Below the pieces are notes generated by a model. It ran no database searches. It was not told where the DNA came from and worked only from the letters and a program-made list of their open reading frames with translations. Source: DATIYF01 sp035517775 (GTDB lineage Bacteria > Acidobacteriota > Terriglobia > Terriglobales > Acidobacteriaceae). From it: a stretch of DNA of 24,599 nucleotides. The translations under genes were made by a program, and so were the position numbers. Numbering within the stretch: the first letter of the stretch is position 1; every line of letters starts with the position of its first letter. The stretch spans positions 1 through 24,599 of the forward strand of contig DATIYF010000101.1 in NCBI GenBank assembly GCA_035517775.1. The letters are read 5' to 3'. This document shows, in pieces, positions 11,222-17,997 of the stretch.

Positions 11222-12583
11222 TCAGCGCTCGGGCAGCGGAACCACCGGCAAGCTCACGTGCCCTTCATCATCGGCGGCGCGCACCGCGAAGATCACGTTG
11301 TCCTTGGAAAGCGGCAGGGTGGCCTGGGCCACCTTTCCCACCTTCTGCATGTGTTCCCATTCGGGCGCGGTGGTTGCTCTCCATAAAACCTCGTATCCCG
11401 CCACTCGCCCGCCCGGCGAAGGCTCCCAGGTGAGCGTCGAATCGTTCTCCAGCCTTTTCGTTTCCAGGCGCACCTTCGCCGGCGGCGCAGGGGCCAAGGC
11501 CAGCGAGGCCAGGGTCGCGGCGTTCAGCCGGGCCACAGCCGCCACGTAGTCGAAATTCACAAACTTCGCCAGGTCGCCATATTCGATGCCGTTTTCCGTA
11601 CGCACGCTCTGGTGCTGGTGGTGGTAGTTTTCGCGGAATTCGGTAAACCGCACCGCCGCATATCCCTGCTGGTTGAACGAATAGTGGTCGCCGCCGCGCA
11701 GGTAGCGGTCCTGCCGGAAGATCAGCATGGGGTGAATGCCGGCATCATAGGTTCCGCCTACTTCCGCGATGTAGCGGGCCAGTTCGCGGGAAGTAGAATC
11801 GCTCTCTCCCCCCAGCAATCGGATCATCCGCAGCTCCGCCTCGCTGGCCGCCGCGGGAACGCCCTCGGAAAAAACCCGCACCACGCTGGCATCCTGCCCC
11901 GGGCTGCGGTCGCCGCCCACAATGTCGTTGTTAAGCACGGCTTCGATCTCCCAGCCCTCCCTCTTGGCCATTTGCGCGAAGTGCTCGCTGCCATACAGCC
12001 CCTGCTCTTCGCCGGCGACGGTAAGAAAAATAATCGTGGCGGGAAACTTCAGCTTGCTCAACACCCGCGCGCACTCCAGGCTCACTGCCGTGCCGCTGCC
12101 ATCGTCGTTGGCGCCGGGCGCCGCGCCGGTGACATCAAGCGTGTTGCTGTTGATTGAGTCGTAGTGCCCGGTTACCAGCACAATGCGGCCCGCGCTGGCT
12201 GGGTCTGTGCCCTTCAGCACCGCATAAACATTGGTAAGTTCGGTGGGCTTGGGAACTCGCTCCGCCGCAGCGTGCACAAAGCTGTCGGTCTTCACCTCCA
12301 GGCAGCCGCCGCAGTCGCGCGAGTAGCTTTCGAACTGGCTCTTGATCCACTCCCGTGCCGCGCCGATTCCACGGCCCGCGGCCATGGATGCGGGGTCCTG
12401 GGCCGAGAGCGTTTGCCGCGTCCCGAAGCTGACCAGCTTTTCGATATTGGCCTGAATGTGCTGCGCCGAAACCTGCTGCAACGCCGCCGCGATGCGCGGG
12501 TCCACGGCTCCGGCACCCACCGGCTGCGCCCACGCCCCGGCCGCCAGCATCCCCGCCGCAAGCATTCCGAGAATTATCTTCAT
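11222..12583 (-). CDS. Secreted M28 family zinc metallopeptidase with C-terminal Ig/FnIII-like domain
   Basis: A co-catalytic zinc aminopeptidase-type enzyme exported from the cytoplasm. I take the ATG at 12583, giving 453 residues, because it begins a clean signal peptide (MKIILGMLAAGMLAAGAWAQ) and has GGGCAGGA just upstream; the open frame extends 33 codons further with no signal. Metal ligands expected for family M28 are present: His140 (VTGHYDS), bridging Asp160 (GANDDGSG), Glu193 next to the catalytic Glu192 (AGEEQGLYGS), Asp220 (NNDIVGG) and His300 (GGDHYSF). From about residue 365 a separate beta-rich domain follows (LTWEPSPGGRVAGYEVLWRA), resembling fibronectin type III. It probably trims peptides in the periplasm or outside the cell. 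It is transcribed with, and upstream of, the rhomboid gene, and is divergent from the LysW-like gene. Confidence 0.93.
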   Translation of the reverse strand: MKIILGMLAAGMLAAGAWAQPVGAGAVDPRIAAALQQVSAQHIQANIEKLVSFGTRQTLSAQDPASMAAGRGIGAAREWIKSQFESYSRDCGGCLEVKTDSFVHAAAERVPKPTELTNVYAVLKGTDPASAGRIVLVTGHYDSINSNTLDVTGAAPGANDDGSGTAVSLECARVLSKLKFPATIIFLTVAGEEQGLYGSEHFAQMAKREGWEIEAVLNNDIVGGDRSPGQDASVVRVFSEGVPAAASEAELRMIRLLGGESDSTSRELARYIAEVGGTYDAGIHPMLIFRQDRYLRGGDHYSFNQQGYAAVRFTEFRENYHHQHQSVRTENGIEYGDLAKFVNFDYVAAVARLNAATLASLALAPAPPAKVRLETKRLENDSTLTWEPSPGGRVAGYEVLWRATTAPEWEHMQKVGKVAQATLPLSKDNVIFAVRAADDEGHVSLPVVPLPER

Positions 12584-12669
12584 TCCTGCCCTTTCTACCC
12601 GATGAACCCTACCCGATTCGCTCAGGCCCGCCGCGCCGGGCGCCCAAATCTGTCCCTGGCGGGAAAGGC

Positions 12670-12698
12670 TTGACCTCCGCACCCGGAGAAACTAAATA
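12670..12698 (+). promoter_or_regulatory. Candidate promoter of the LysW-like gene and downstream block
   Basis: TTGACC at 12670-12675 and TAAATA at 12693-12698 are 17 bases apart. The leader would be roughly 30 bases and holds a good Shine-Dalgarno site. The -35 is strong and the -10 moderate; an AT-rich patch in an otherwise GC-rich gap adds support. Confidence 0.5.
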
Positions 12699-12724
12699 TT
12701 AACAGCAGGCGTCTGAGTTCATCC

Positions 12725-12729
12725 GGAGG
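12725..12729 (+). promoter_or_regulatory. Shine-Dalgarno site of the LysW-like gene
   Basis: GGAGG lies five bases before the ATG at 12735. It is one of the best ribosome-binding sites in the window and fixes this start. Confidence 0.8.
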
Positions 12730-12734
12730 CAATC

Positions 12735-12935
12735 ATGGTTTATTGTCCTGAATGCGAGAGTGATCTCGATATTGATGAGGAGGAAGTGGACGAAGGCGAA
12801 GTCGTTTCCTGCCCGGAGTGCGGAACCGATTTCGAAGTCGTCACCGTGAATCCTCTGGAGCTGAAGGCGGTCGAAGAAGAAGGTTACGAGGAGGACGAGG
12901 AGGAGGAGGAAGCCGAAGACGGTGACTACTCCTAG
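12735..12935 (+). CDS. LysW-like acidic zinc-ribbon protein
   Basis: A 66-residue protein. Cys4, Cys7, Cys26 and Cys29 form two CPEC knuckles of a zinc ribbon (CPECESD and CPECGTDFEVV). Both the ribbon and the following VNPLEL resemble LysW, the amino-group carrier protein that holds biosynthetic intermediates of lysine or arginine on its C-terminal glutamate in Thermus and archaea. In LysW that end reads EDWGE. Here the tail is a long run of Glu and Asp ending in EDGDYS, so the conserved modification site is absent. No lysX, lysZ, lysY or lysJ lies nearby. It may therefore be a paralogue with another task, such as a metal-dependent adaptor. The stop codon is overlapped by the next gene, which implies joint expression. 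Confidence 0.8.
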   Translation: MVYCPECESDLDIDEEEVDEGEVVSCPECGTDFEVVTVNPLELKAVEEEGYEEDEEEEEAEDGDYS

Positions 12936-13368
12936 CGGCCGCGGCACGGGCCTCGCATCCCGCCTTGCTGTTTCTCCCCCCAGTTTTTTCCGGTTCGCCG
13001 CTCTGCTCACGCTGGGCGCGTTCTGCCTCGTACCCTTCAGCGCCGTGGCGGGCCATTCTTCGCAAAGGACAGAAGAAAAACCGTATGCCCTGATTTTCGG
13101 GACGGTCTGGGGGCCGGATGACCGCCCACTCTACGGCATCCGAATCAAAATCCGCCGCGCCGACCAGAAAAAGCCACACTGGGAGCTTTACTCCGATCAT
13201 CACGGCGAGTTTGCCCAACGCGTGCCCGCGGGCAAAATGGATTATTTCATCAGTGCCGACCTGAAGGGCGACCGTTTCAACGGCAAGCCCCTGCGGCTGG
13301 AGAAAGAAGTCCCGGTGCATATTGAATTTGATGAGCGGGCCGATATCGGGCTGCATCTAACCCAATAA
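12922..13368 (+). CDS. Secreted carboxypeptidase-regulatory-like domain protein (first copy)
   Basis: A 148-residue protein starting at GTG 12922, inside the last codons of the LysW-like gene (14-base overlap, different frame). No other start codon precedes the signal peptide in this frame. Residues 22-43 are hydrophobic and end in AVA, a good signal-peptidase I site. From about residue 57 the mature part has the pattern of a carboxypeptidase-regulatory (transthyretin-like) beta-sandwich: GTVWGPDDRPLYGIRIKIRR, then SDHHGEFAQRVPAGKMDYFI. Such domains usually aid folding, adhesion or recognition in envelope proteins; alone, as here, they have no known reaction. Translation is probably coupled to the upstream gene. 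Confidence 0.75.
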   Translation: MTTPSGRGTGLASRLAVSPPSFFRFAALLTLGAFCLVPFSAVAGHSSQRTEEKPYALIFGTVWGPDDRPLYGIRIKIRRADQKKPHWELYSDHHGEFAQRVPAGKMDYFISADLKGDRFNGKPLRLEKEVPVHIEFDERADIGLHLTQ

Positions 13369-13390
13369 ACTGGCTGTACCTTGGGGGCTT

Positions 13391-13750
13391 ATGCGCACTC
13401 GTAAGGTTGCAGGACTGGTTCTACTGATTGTCAGCCTGGCCGGCGTGGGAGTTCTTCAGGCCAGGGAAAAAGAAAAAGGCGAATCCGGCCGCTTGCTGAC
13501 CGGCCGGATCATGGATAAGCAGGGCAACTCGCTGACCGACGCCGTGGTTTATCTCGCCAACACCCGCACCCGCGCGGTGAAGACCTACATCGTCGGCCCC
13601 AACGGTGCTTACCGTTTTCCCGAGCTGTCGCTCAATATTGACTATGAAGTCTATGCCCAATACAAGGGCCACAAGAGCGACACCAAGACGGTGAGCCAGT
13701 TCGATACCCGTTCGCAGGTGAACATAGACCTGCGCATTGACATGAAGTAG
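13391..13750 (+). CDS. Secreted carboxypeptidase-regulatory-like domain protein (second copy)
   Basis: A 119-residue protein with a signal peptide (MRTRK, hydrophobic 7-22, cleavage near LQA). One beta-sandwich follows: LLTGRIMDKQGNSLTDAVVY at 35-54 and GPNGAYRFPELSLNIDYEVY at 69-88, the G-x-V/I..G..L..A pattern of carboxypeptidase-regulatory-like domains. It lies 22 bases after a protein of the same architecture, but the two are only distantly alike, so they are either old duplicates or independent recruits. It is likely periplasmic or surface exposed. GGGGG six bases before the ATG is a poor ribosome site; coupling within an operon is plausible. No enzymatic residues are evident. Confidence 0.78.
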   Translation: MRTRKVAGLVLLIVSLAGVGVLQAREKEKGESGRLLTGRIMDKQGNSLTDAVVYLANTRTRAVKTYIVGPNGAYRFPELSLNIDYEVYAQYKGHKSDTKTVSQFDTRSQVNIDLRIDMK

Positions 13751-13774
13751 CCCGGCTTTACTCTTTGCTCACCG

Positions 13775-14854
13775 TTGCCCCGCGCCTTCACTTTGGGTAG
13801 CATTTTGCCCATCGTGTTCAGCGGCAAATCCAACGATCCTTCCGCCGCCCTGGTTCTCGGAATAGGCGCCGGCGCCTTTCTCTTCTTCAAGGGCTTCCGC
13901 AAATTTCGCGAGTACGAGGTGGTGGCTGATACGCCCCGCATGCCCATCCGCAGCATCGCCATGGGCCTGGTGCATGTGCGCGGCAAAGCCCACACCGGGC
14001 AGCCGGTCACCAGCCCCGTCACACGCACGCCGTGCTGCTTTTACCAGGTGAAGATCGAAGAGTGGGAGAGCGGCAAAGATGGCGGCTGGAAGCAGCGCGG
14101 CACCGATAGCGATGGCGCCAAGTTTTACCTGCAGGATGACACCGGCGACGTGCTGATTGATTCCTACGGAGCGCAGTTCGATCTGCCCTGCAGCCCGCCG
14201 CGCATTGTGGATTCCAATCAGCCGCATCCTGCTGGCGGCACCGGCCCCAGCGATCAGGAATTGCTGCAGTACGTGCAGTATGCCCGCGGCCACCGCTTCG
14301 TGAACAAGGCCCAGCAGTGGCTGGAGAAAAAAGGCGCGCTCTCCGATCCCCGCCGCGAGCAGGGCCGCCAGGCCCTGCTGCAACTGTTGCAGAACGTCCC
14401 CGCCGCCGGCCACCCCGAGGCGCCCCTGCATCTGAATGCGCTCGAAACCTTTCTTACCTCCAGCGCTCCCCTGGCCGATCCGGAAAAGGAACAGAACCGG
14501 CAAATGATGATCGCGCGCCTGCGCGAGATGGACGGTCAGCCTCTGAACATGCCGGCGGCGCTAAGGACTTCCGCCACGGCCTCCGGACGCTACCGACTCC
14601 ACGAATATCTGGTTTTGCCCGGCGAAGAGTACAACGTGACCGGCGCCTGCATGGAAAATTCCTCGGCCCCCGGCGCTGCAGCGTGCAGCATGATCGGGCA
14701 GGGGCAGAACGAGAAAGTCTTTCTCATCTCCTGGCAGAGTGAGACCGAAACCCGAAAGTCGCTGAAGAAAAGCGGCGTCGGCATGATCTTCGGCGGCGCG
14801 GCTTTGCTGCTGGTATGTTTGACTTTGCTGCTGGCGCATTTAGGCATGCTCTAA
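13775..14854 (+). CDS. GIDE/BAM-domain membrane protein, partner of LemA
   Basis: Up to 359 residues. A transmembrane helix near 22-40 (SAALVLGIGAGAFLFF) is followed by a domain like GIDE/BAM, the non-RING part of the mitochondrial ubiquitin ligase MULAN: SIAMGLVHVRGKAHTGQPVT at 60-79 with TPCCFYQVKIEEW at 85-97. It resumes at RLHEYLVLPGEEYNVTG (274-290) and ends with a second helix at about 335-357. There is no RING finger. Between the two halves lies a charged insert, about 150-265, that I do not recognise. The start is uncertain: TTG 13775, TTG 13793 or GTG 13814 would all keep the first helix. LemA follows after 24 bases; GIDE and LemA genes are, to my knowledge, often neighbours in bacteria, which supports a joint envelope role of unknown mechanism. 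Confidence 0.75.
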   Translation: MPRAFTLGSILPIVFSGKSNDPSAALVLGIGAGAFLFFKGFRKFREYEVVADTPRMPIRSIAMGLVHVRGKAHTGQPVTSPVTRTPCCFYQVKIEEWESGKDGGWKQRGTDSDGAKFYLQDDTGDVLIDSYGAQFDLPCSPPRIVDSNQPHPAGGTGPSDQELLQYVQYARGHRFVNKAQQWLEKKGALSDPRREQGRQALLQLLQNVPAAGHPEAPLHLNALETFLTSSAPLADPEKEQNRQMMIARLREMDGQPLNMPAALRTSATASGRYRLHEYLVLPGEEYNVTGACMENSSAPGAAACSMIGQGQNEKVFLISWQSETETRKSLKKSGVGMIFGGAALLLVCLTLLLAHLGML

Positions 14855-14878
14855 CCGCGTCGCGGGGTGGAGTTCACC

Positions 14879-15439
14879 ATGAACATTGTGGCGGGAACAG
14901 CGCTTCTGCTGATGGCGGCGGGCGTGCTGATCTATGGGGTGATTCTTTACAACGAACTGGTCCGCCTGCGCAATGACAACGACCGCGCCTGGGCCAACAT
15001 TGACGTGCTGCTCAAGCAACGCCACGATGAGATTCCCAACCTCGTCGCCACCGTGAAAGGATACATGCAGCACGAGCGCGAAACCCTGGAGGCCGTCACC
15101 CAGGCGCGGGCAGCATCCGTGAGTGCCTCGACGGTCCCTGAGAAGGCCCATGCCGATCTTCTGGTCACGGCCGCCCTGCGCGGACTTTTTGCCGTGGCCG
15201 AGAACTATCCTCAGCTCAAGGCCAACGAGAATTTCCTGCGCCTGCAGAACCGCATCTCCGAGCTGGAAGAGAAGATCGCCGACCGCCGCGAATTTTTCAA
15301 CGACGATGTGAATACTTACAACACCCGCATCCGCCAGATTCCCGAAGTCTTCCTTGCCAGCTTTCTCGGCCTGCAGCCGCGCGCCATGTTCAAAGTCTCC
15401 GACGCCGAGCGCGAGGCCGTCGCCGTGAACCTCCAGTAG
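14879..15439 (+). CDS. lemA: LemA family protein
   Basis: A 186-residue membrane-anchored protein of the LemA family. I chose the ATG at 14879, not the GTG 12 bases earlier, because GGGGTGGAG (14864-14872) stands six bases before it and the transmembrane segment begins at once (residues 4-24). The family's strongest block follows the helix: YNELVRLRNDNDRAWANIDV at 24-43, then LLKQRHDEIPNLVATVKGY at 44-62 and QARAAS at 75-80. The rest is helical, with the heptad-rich NRISELEEKIADRREFFNDD. LemA proteins form an N-out helical bundle in the envelope; their biochemical role is unresolved. The gene is the last of the tightly packed run that begins with the LysW-like gene and sits directly behind its GIDE partner. 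Confidence 0.93.
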   Translation: MNIVAGTALLLMAAGVLIYGVILYNELVRLRNDNDRAWANIDVLLKQRHDEIPNLVATVKGYMQHERETLEAVTQARAASVSASTVPEKAHADLLVTAALRGLFAVAENYPQLKANENFLRLQNRISELEEKIADRREFFNDDVNTYNTRIRQIPEVFLASFLGLQPRAMFKVSDAEREAVAVNLQ

Positions 15440-15513
15440 TCAACTCCAATGTGGTGCGCGCGCCCCATCGCCCGCGCGCAACCTTCCGGTACGATGCCGG
15501 CCTCCTCCCCGCG

Positions 15514-15519
15514 TACAAT
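15514..15519 (+). promoter_or_regulatory. -10 element giving a probable leaderless transcript
   Basis: TACAAT ends six bases before the ATG at 15526, so the expected first transcribed base is the A of the ATG. No Shine-Dalgarno site is present. No clear -35 is visible. Confidence 0.5.
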
Positions 15520-15525
15520 ATCCCT

Positions 15526-15726
15526 ATGGCGAACTTGACCCTGGTTTATGGCCTACGCCTCCTCCCCGCCGATGAAGTTACTGAGGTCGGCGATGCCTCC
15601 ATCAAGCTGAAGAATGGCCGCGACGCCCATGTGACCATGCACGTTCTCGAAGGCAGCAAAGACGAAATCGAAAAGCAGCTTCGCACCAGCCTGGAAGCCT
15701 TTTTCGACTTCTACCCCGAAATCTGA
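15526..15726 (+). CDS. Small conserved-looking protein of unknown function
   Basis: A 66-residue acidic cytoplasmic protein I do not recognise. The frame could extend 25 codons upstream, but that part reads as GC-rich non-coding sequence. The ATG at 15526 with a TACAAT box in front gives a compact protein. It starts with a beta-like LTLVYGLRLL, has a middle NGRDAHVTMHVLEG and ends in an amphipathic helix, DEIEKQLRTSLEAFFDFYPE. No cysteines, signal peptide or membrane segment are present. It lies between LemA and the SpoIIE-type phosphatase, with gaps of 86 and 77 bases, and could be a small regulator of either; that is speculation. Codon usage and fold-like composition suggest a genuine gene. 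Confidence 0.65.
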   Translation: MANLTLVYGLRLLPADEVTEVGDASIKLKNGRDAHVTMHVLEGSKDEIEKQLRTSLEAFFDFYPEI

Positions 15727-15786
15727 AGCCCGCCGCCACAGCGGCGCAACTTCCAGGCCGTGCCCGATTCTCCCCCGCCGGGCCTC

Positions 15787-15792
15787 TATAAT
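15787..15792 (+). promoter_or_regulatory. -10 element of the HAMP-SpoIIE phosphatase gene
   Basis: Perfect TATAAT, 11 bases before the ATG at 15804. The transcript would have a leader of about 3-6 bases, too short for a Shine-Dalgarno site, and none is seen. The -35 is not recognisable. Confidence 0.55.
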
Positions 15793-15803
15793 CATCTCTC
15801 GCC

Positions 15804-17969
15804 ATGCCGCTGTCTTACCGGTATCTACGGCTGCGATTGACTCAGGCCGGGCTGCTGCCCGCAAGCAAGCTGGGCCTGACTGCCTGGTATCTGCTGGGCC
15901 TCGATCTGGTTCTCTTTCTTCTGCAAAAGCTGCTCTCCGCGCTGAAAGTTTCCGCCAGCCAGAGCCTGAGTTGGTGGGTCAGCCTGCTCAGCTTTGTCGT
16001 CATCATCCTGCTGGCCGTGCTCGCCGTCCGCTGGCTCAAGGCCCGCCTGCTCTGGCGTCTGCGCAACCGGCTGGTCGTCACCTACGTCTTCATCGGAGTC
16101 ATTCCCGTCGTTCTCCTGGTCGCGCTCGCCCTGGGATCGTTTTATCTCTTCGCCGCGCAGTTTGCCACCTACATCGTGACCACCGATCTCGAGTCTGAGC
16201 TGCAGAGACTCAGCTCCACCAATGCAACCATCGCCCACCACGTGGCGGCGCAGCTTCGGCGGGAAAACAGCGTGGAGACGGCCGTACTCGAGAAGCTTCG
16301 CCGCACCAGCCCCGCCTGGGCTGATCGCCAGGTCTGCGCCTGGCTCGATCAAAAGCCGGTGCTGAACAGCGCGCCCCGGCCTGAGATGCAAACCCCGGCT
16401 CTTCCCGCTTTCCTGAAAGACTCTTTCCGCGGCGTGGTGCGCGACCGCGGCCAGCTCTACCTGCGCGCCACAGAGACTCTCTCTGCCCAGGGCCAGTCTC
16501 TGATCGTTCTCTCCAGCGAGCCGCTGGATCAGCGCCTGCTGCAGCGCTGGGCGGTGGATCTGGGGGAAATCTCGCTCTACAGCACCGGGCTGACCATCCA
16601 GCGCACTGGCCCTTCGTCATCCCCCAGCCCCAACGCGGAAGGCAGCCTGGCTGTGCCCGAGGCCCGCAAGGCCGAAGGCGGCTACGTCCTCGATACCCAA
16701 AGCGGCCTGCAACCCACCTACACCGCCGGCGCCGTCCCCGCCGCCACCGGCCTCTTTGATCGCGACGTGAACTTCCCCACTTCGGTCACGGTCGTCAACT
16801 GGGAGACCGGCGACACCGTGAATCCCGTGGCCTTCAGCGTTCACACCCGCGTCTCGCAACTCTACCAGCGCCTGTTCGCCTCGCTCGGTGATTTCGCCCC
16901 GGCGGTCGAGTTCTCTCTGCTGGGCGTCGCCATCGTCTTCGGCATCATCGAACTCATCGCGCTGCTCATCGGCATTCGCCTCAACCGCAGCATCACCAGC
17001 GCCGTGGCCCAGCTTTACGATGCCACCCGCGACATCAATCGCGGCGACTTCAGCCACCGTATTCCGGTCAAGTCCAACGACCAGCTGGCCACTCTGGCCA
17101 AATCCTTCAACCTCATGACCGCCTCCATCGAGAAGCTGATCGAGGAACAGAAGCAAAAACAGCGCATGGAGAACGAACTGGCCATTGCCCAGGAAGTGCA
17201 GGCGCAGTTGTTTCCCCGTGAGATTTCACAGCTTCCCACCCTGGAATTGCATGGCTTCTGCCGCCCCGCGCGCACCGTCAGCGGCGACTATTACGACTTT
17301 CTGCCTCTCGATTCCGGCCGCCTGCTGCTGGCCGTCGGCGATATCAGCGGCAAGGGCATTTCCGCCGCCCTGCTCATGGCCACCATCCACTCGGCCGTAC
17401 GCGCTTACAGTCTGGAAGGCATGCCGGTCCTCAATGACCCGGTGGTGGTGGGCGCCGGCGTGGGCTCGAGCGCTGCCCTCGAAAGCCGCCTGCGTGGCCC
17501 CGAGGTTTCCCCTGCCAGCCTGCTCGCGCTGCTCAATTACCAGCTGTTCCAGAGCACGCCGGCGGAAAAATATGCCACGCTCTTCGTAGCCACCTACGAT
17601 GCGCCCCAGCGCACCTTCACCTACAGCAACGGCGGCCATCTGCCCCCGCTCATCCTCGGCGCTGGTCGCGCCGTGCGCAAGCTCGATTGCGGCGGCACCG
17701 TCATCGGCCTCTTCAACCAGGCCGGCTACGATGAGGACTCCATCCAGTTGAACCGCGGCGAAATTTTCCTCGCTTACAGCGATGGCGTGACCGAGCCGGA
17801 AAACGACTTCGGGGAATTTGGCGAGGAGCGCTTGATTGACCTGGTGTGGGAGAACCGCGAACTGCCCCTGCCGCGCATTACCGAGATCGTCACTTCCGCG
17901 GTACAGGATTGGATTGGCGCCGCCGAGCAGCCCGATGACATTACCCTGGTTCTGGCGCGCCCGCGCTAG
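15804..17969 (+). CDS. Membrane-bound HAMP-SpoIIE (PP2C-type) serine phosphatase
   Basis: A 721-residue signalling protein of the RsbU/SpoIIE type, which dephosphorylates anti-sigma-factor antagonists in partner-switching systems. Hydrophobic segments lie near 25-45, 58-78 and 92-114. An extracytoplasmic sensor region of about 250 residues (115-366) follows, then a helix at 367-391, a HAMP domain (about 391-445, with RSITSAVAQLYDATRDINRG) and a coiled linker (EEQKQKQRMENELAIAQEVQ). The phosphatase domain runs from about 465 to the end, with metal-binding motifs SGDYYDF at 493-499, VGDISGKG at 511-518, YSDGVTE at 658-664 and QPDDITL at 709-715. All the expected aspartates are present, so it should be active. 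A stretch at 541-569 (PVLNDPVVVGAGVG...) looks like a small insertion within the phosphatase fold. No anti-sigma factor or antagonist gene is next to it. Confidence 0.93.
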   Translation: MPLSYRYLRLRLTQAGLLPASKLGLTAWYLLGLDLVLFLLQKLLSALKVSASQSLSWWVSLLSFVVIILLAVLAVRWLKARLLWRLRNRLVVTYVFIGVIPVVLLVALALGSFYLFAAQFATYIVTTDLESELQRLSSTNATIAHHVAAQLRRENSVETAVLEKLRRTSPAWADRQVCAWLDQKPVLNSAPRPEMQTPALPAFLKDSFRGVVRDRGQLYLRATETLSAQGQSLIVLSSEPLDQRLLQRWAVDLGEISLYSTGLTIQRTGPSSSPSPNAEGSLAVPEARKAEGGYVLDTQSGLQPTYTAGAVPAATGLFDRDVNFPTSVTVVNWETGDTVNPVAFSVHTRVSQLYQRLFASLGDFAPAVEFSLLGVAIVFGIIELIALLIGIRLNRSITSAVAQLYDATRDINRGDFSHRIPVKSNDQLATLAKSFNLMTASIEKLIEEQKQKQRMENELAIAQEVQAQLFPREISQLPTLELHGFCRPARTVSGDYYDFLPLDSGRLLLAVGDISGKGISAALLMATIHSAVRAYSLEGMPVLNDPVVVGAGVGSSAALESRLRGPEVSPASLLALLNYQLFQSTPAEKYATLFVATYDAPQRTFTYSNGGHLPPLILGAGRAVRKLDCGGTVIGLFNQAGYDEDSIQLNRGEIFLAYSDGVTEPENDFGEFGEERLIDLVWENRELPLPRITEIVTSAVQDWIGAAEQPDDITLVLARPR

Positions 17970-17997
17970 ATCGGGCATTCTTACCTGTAGCGATAGG

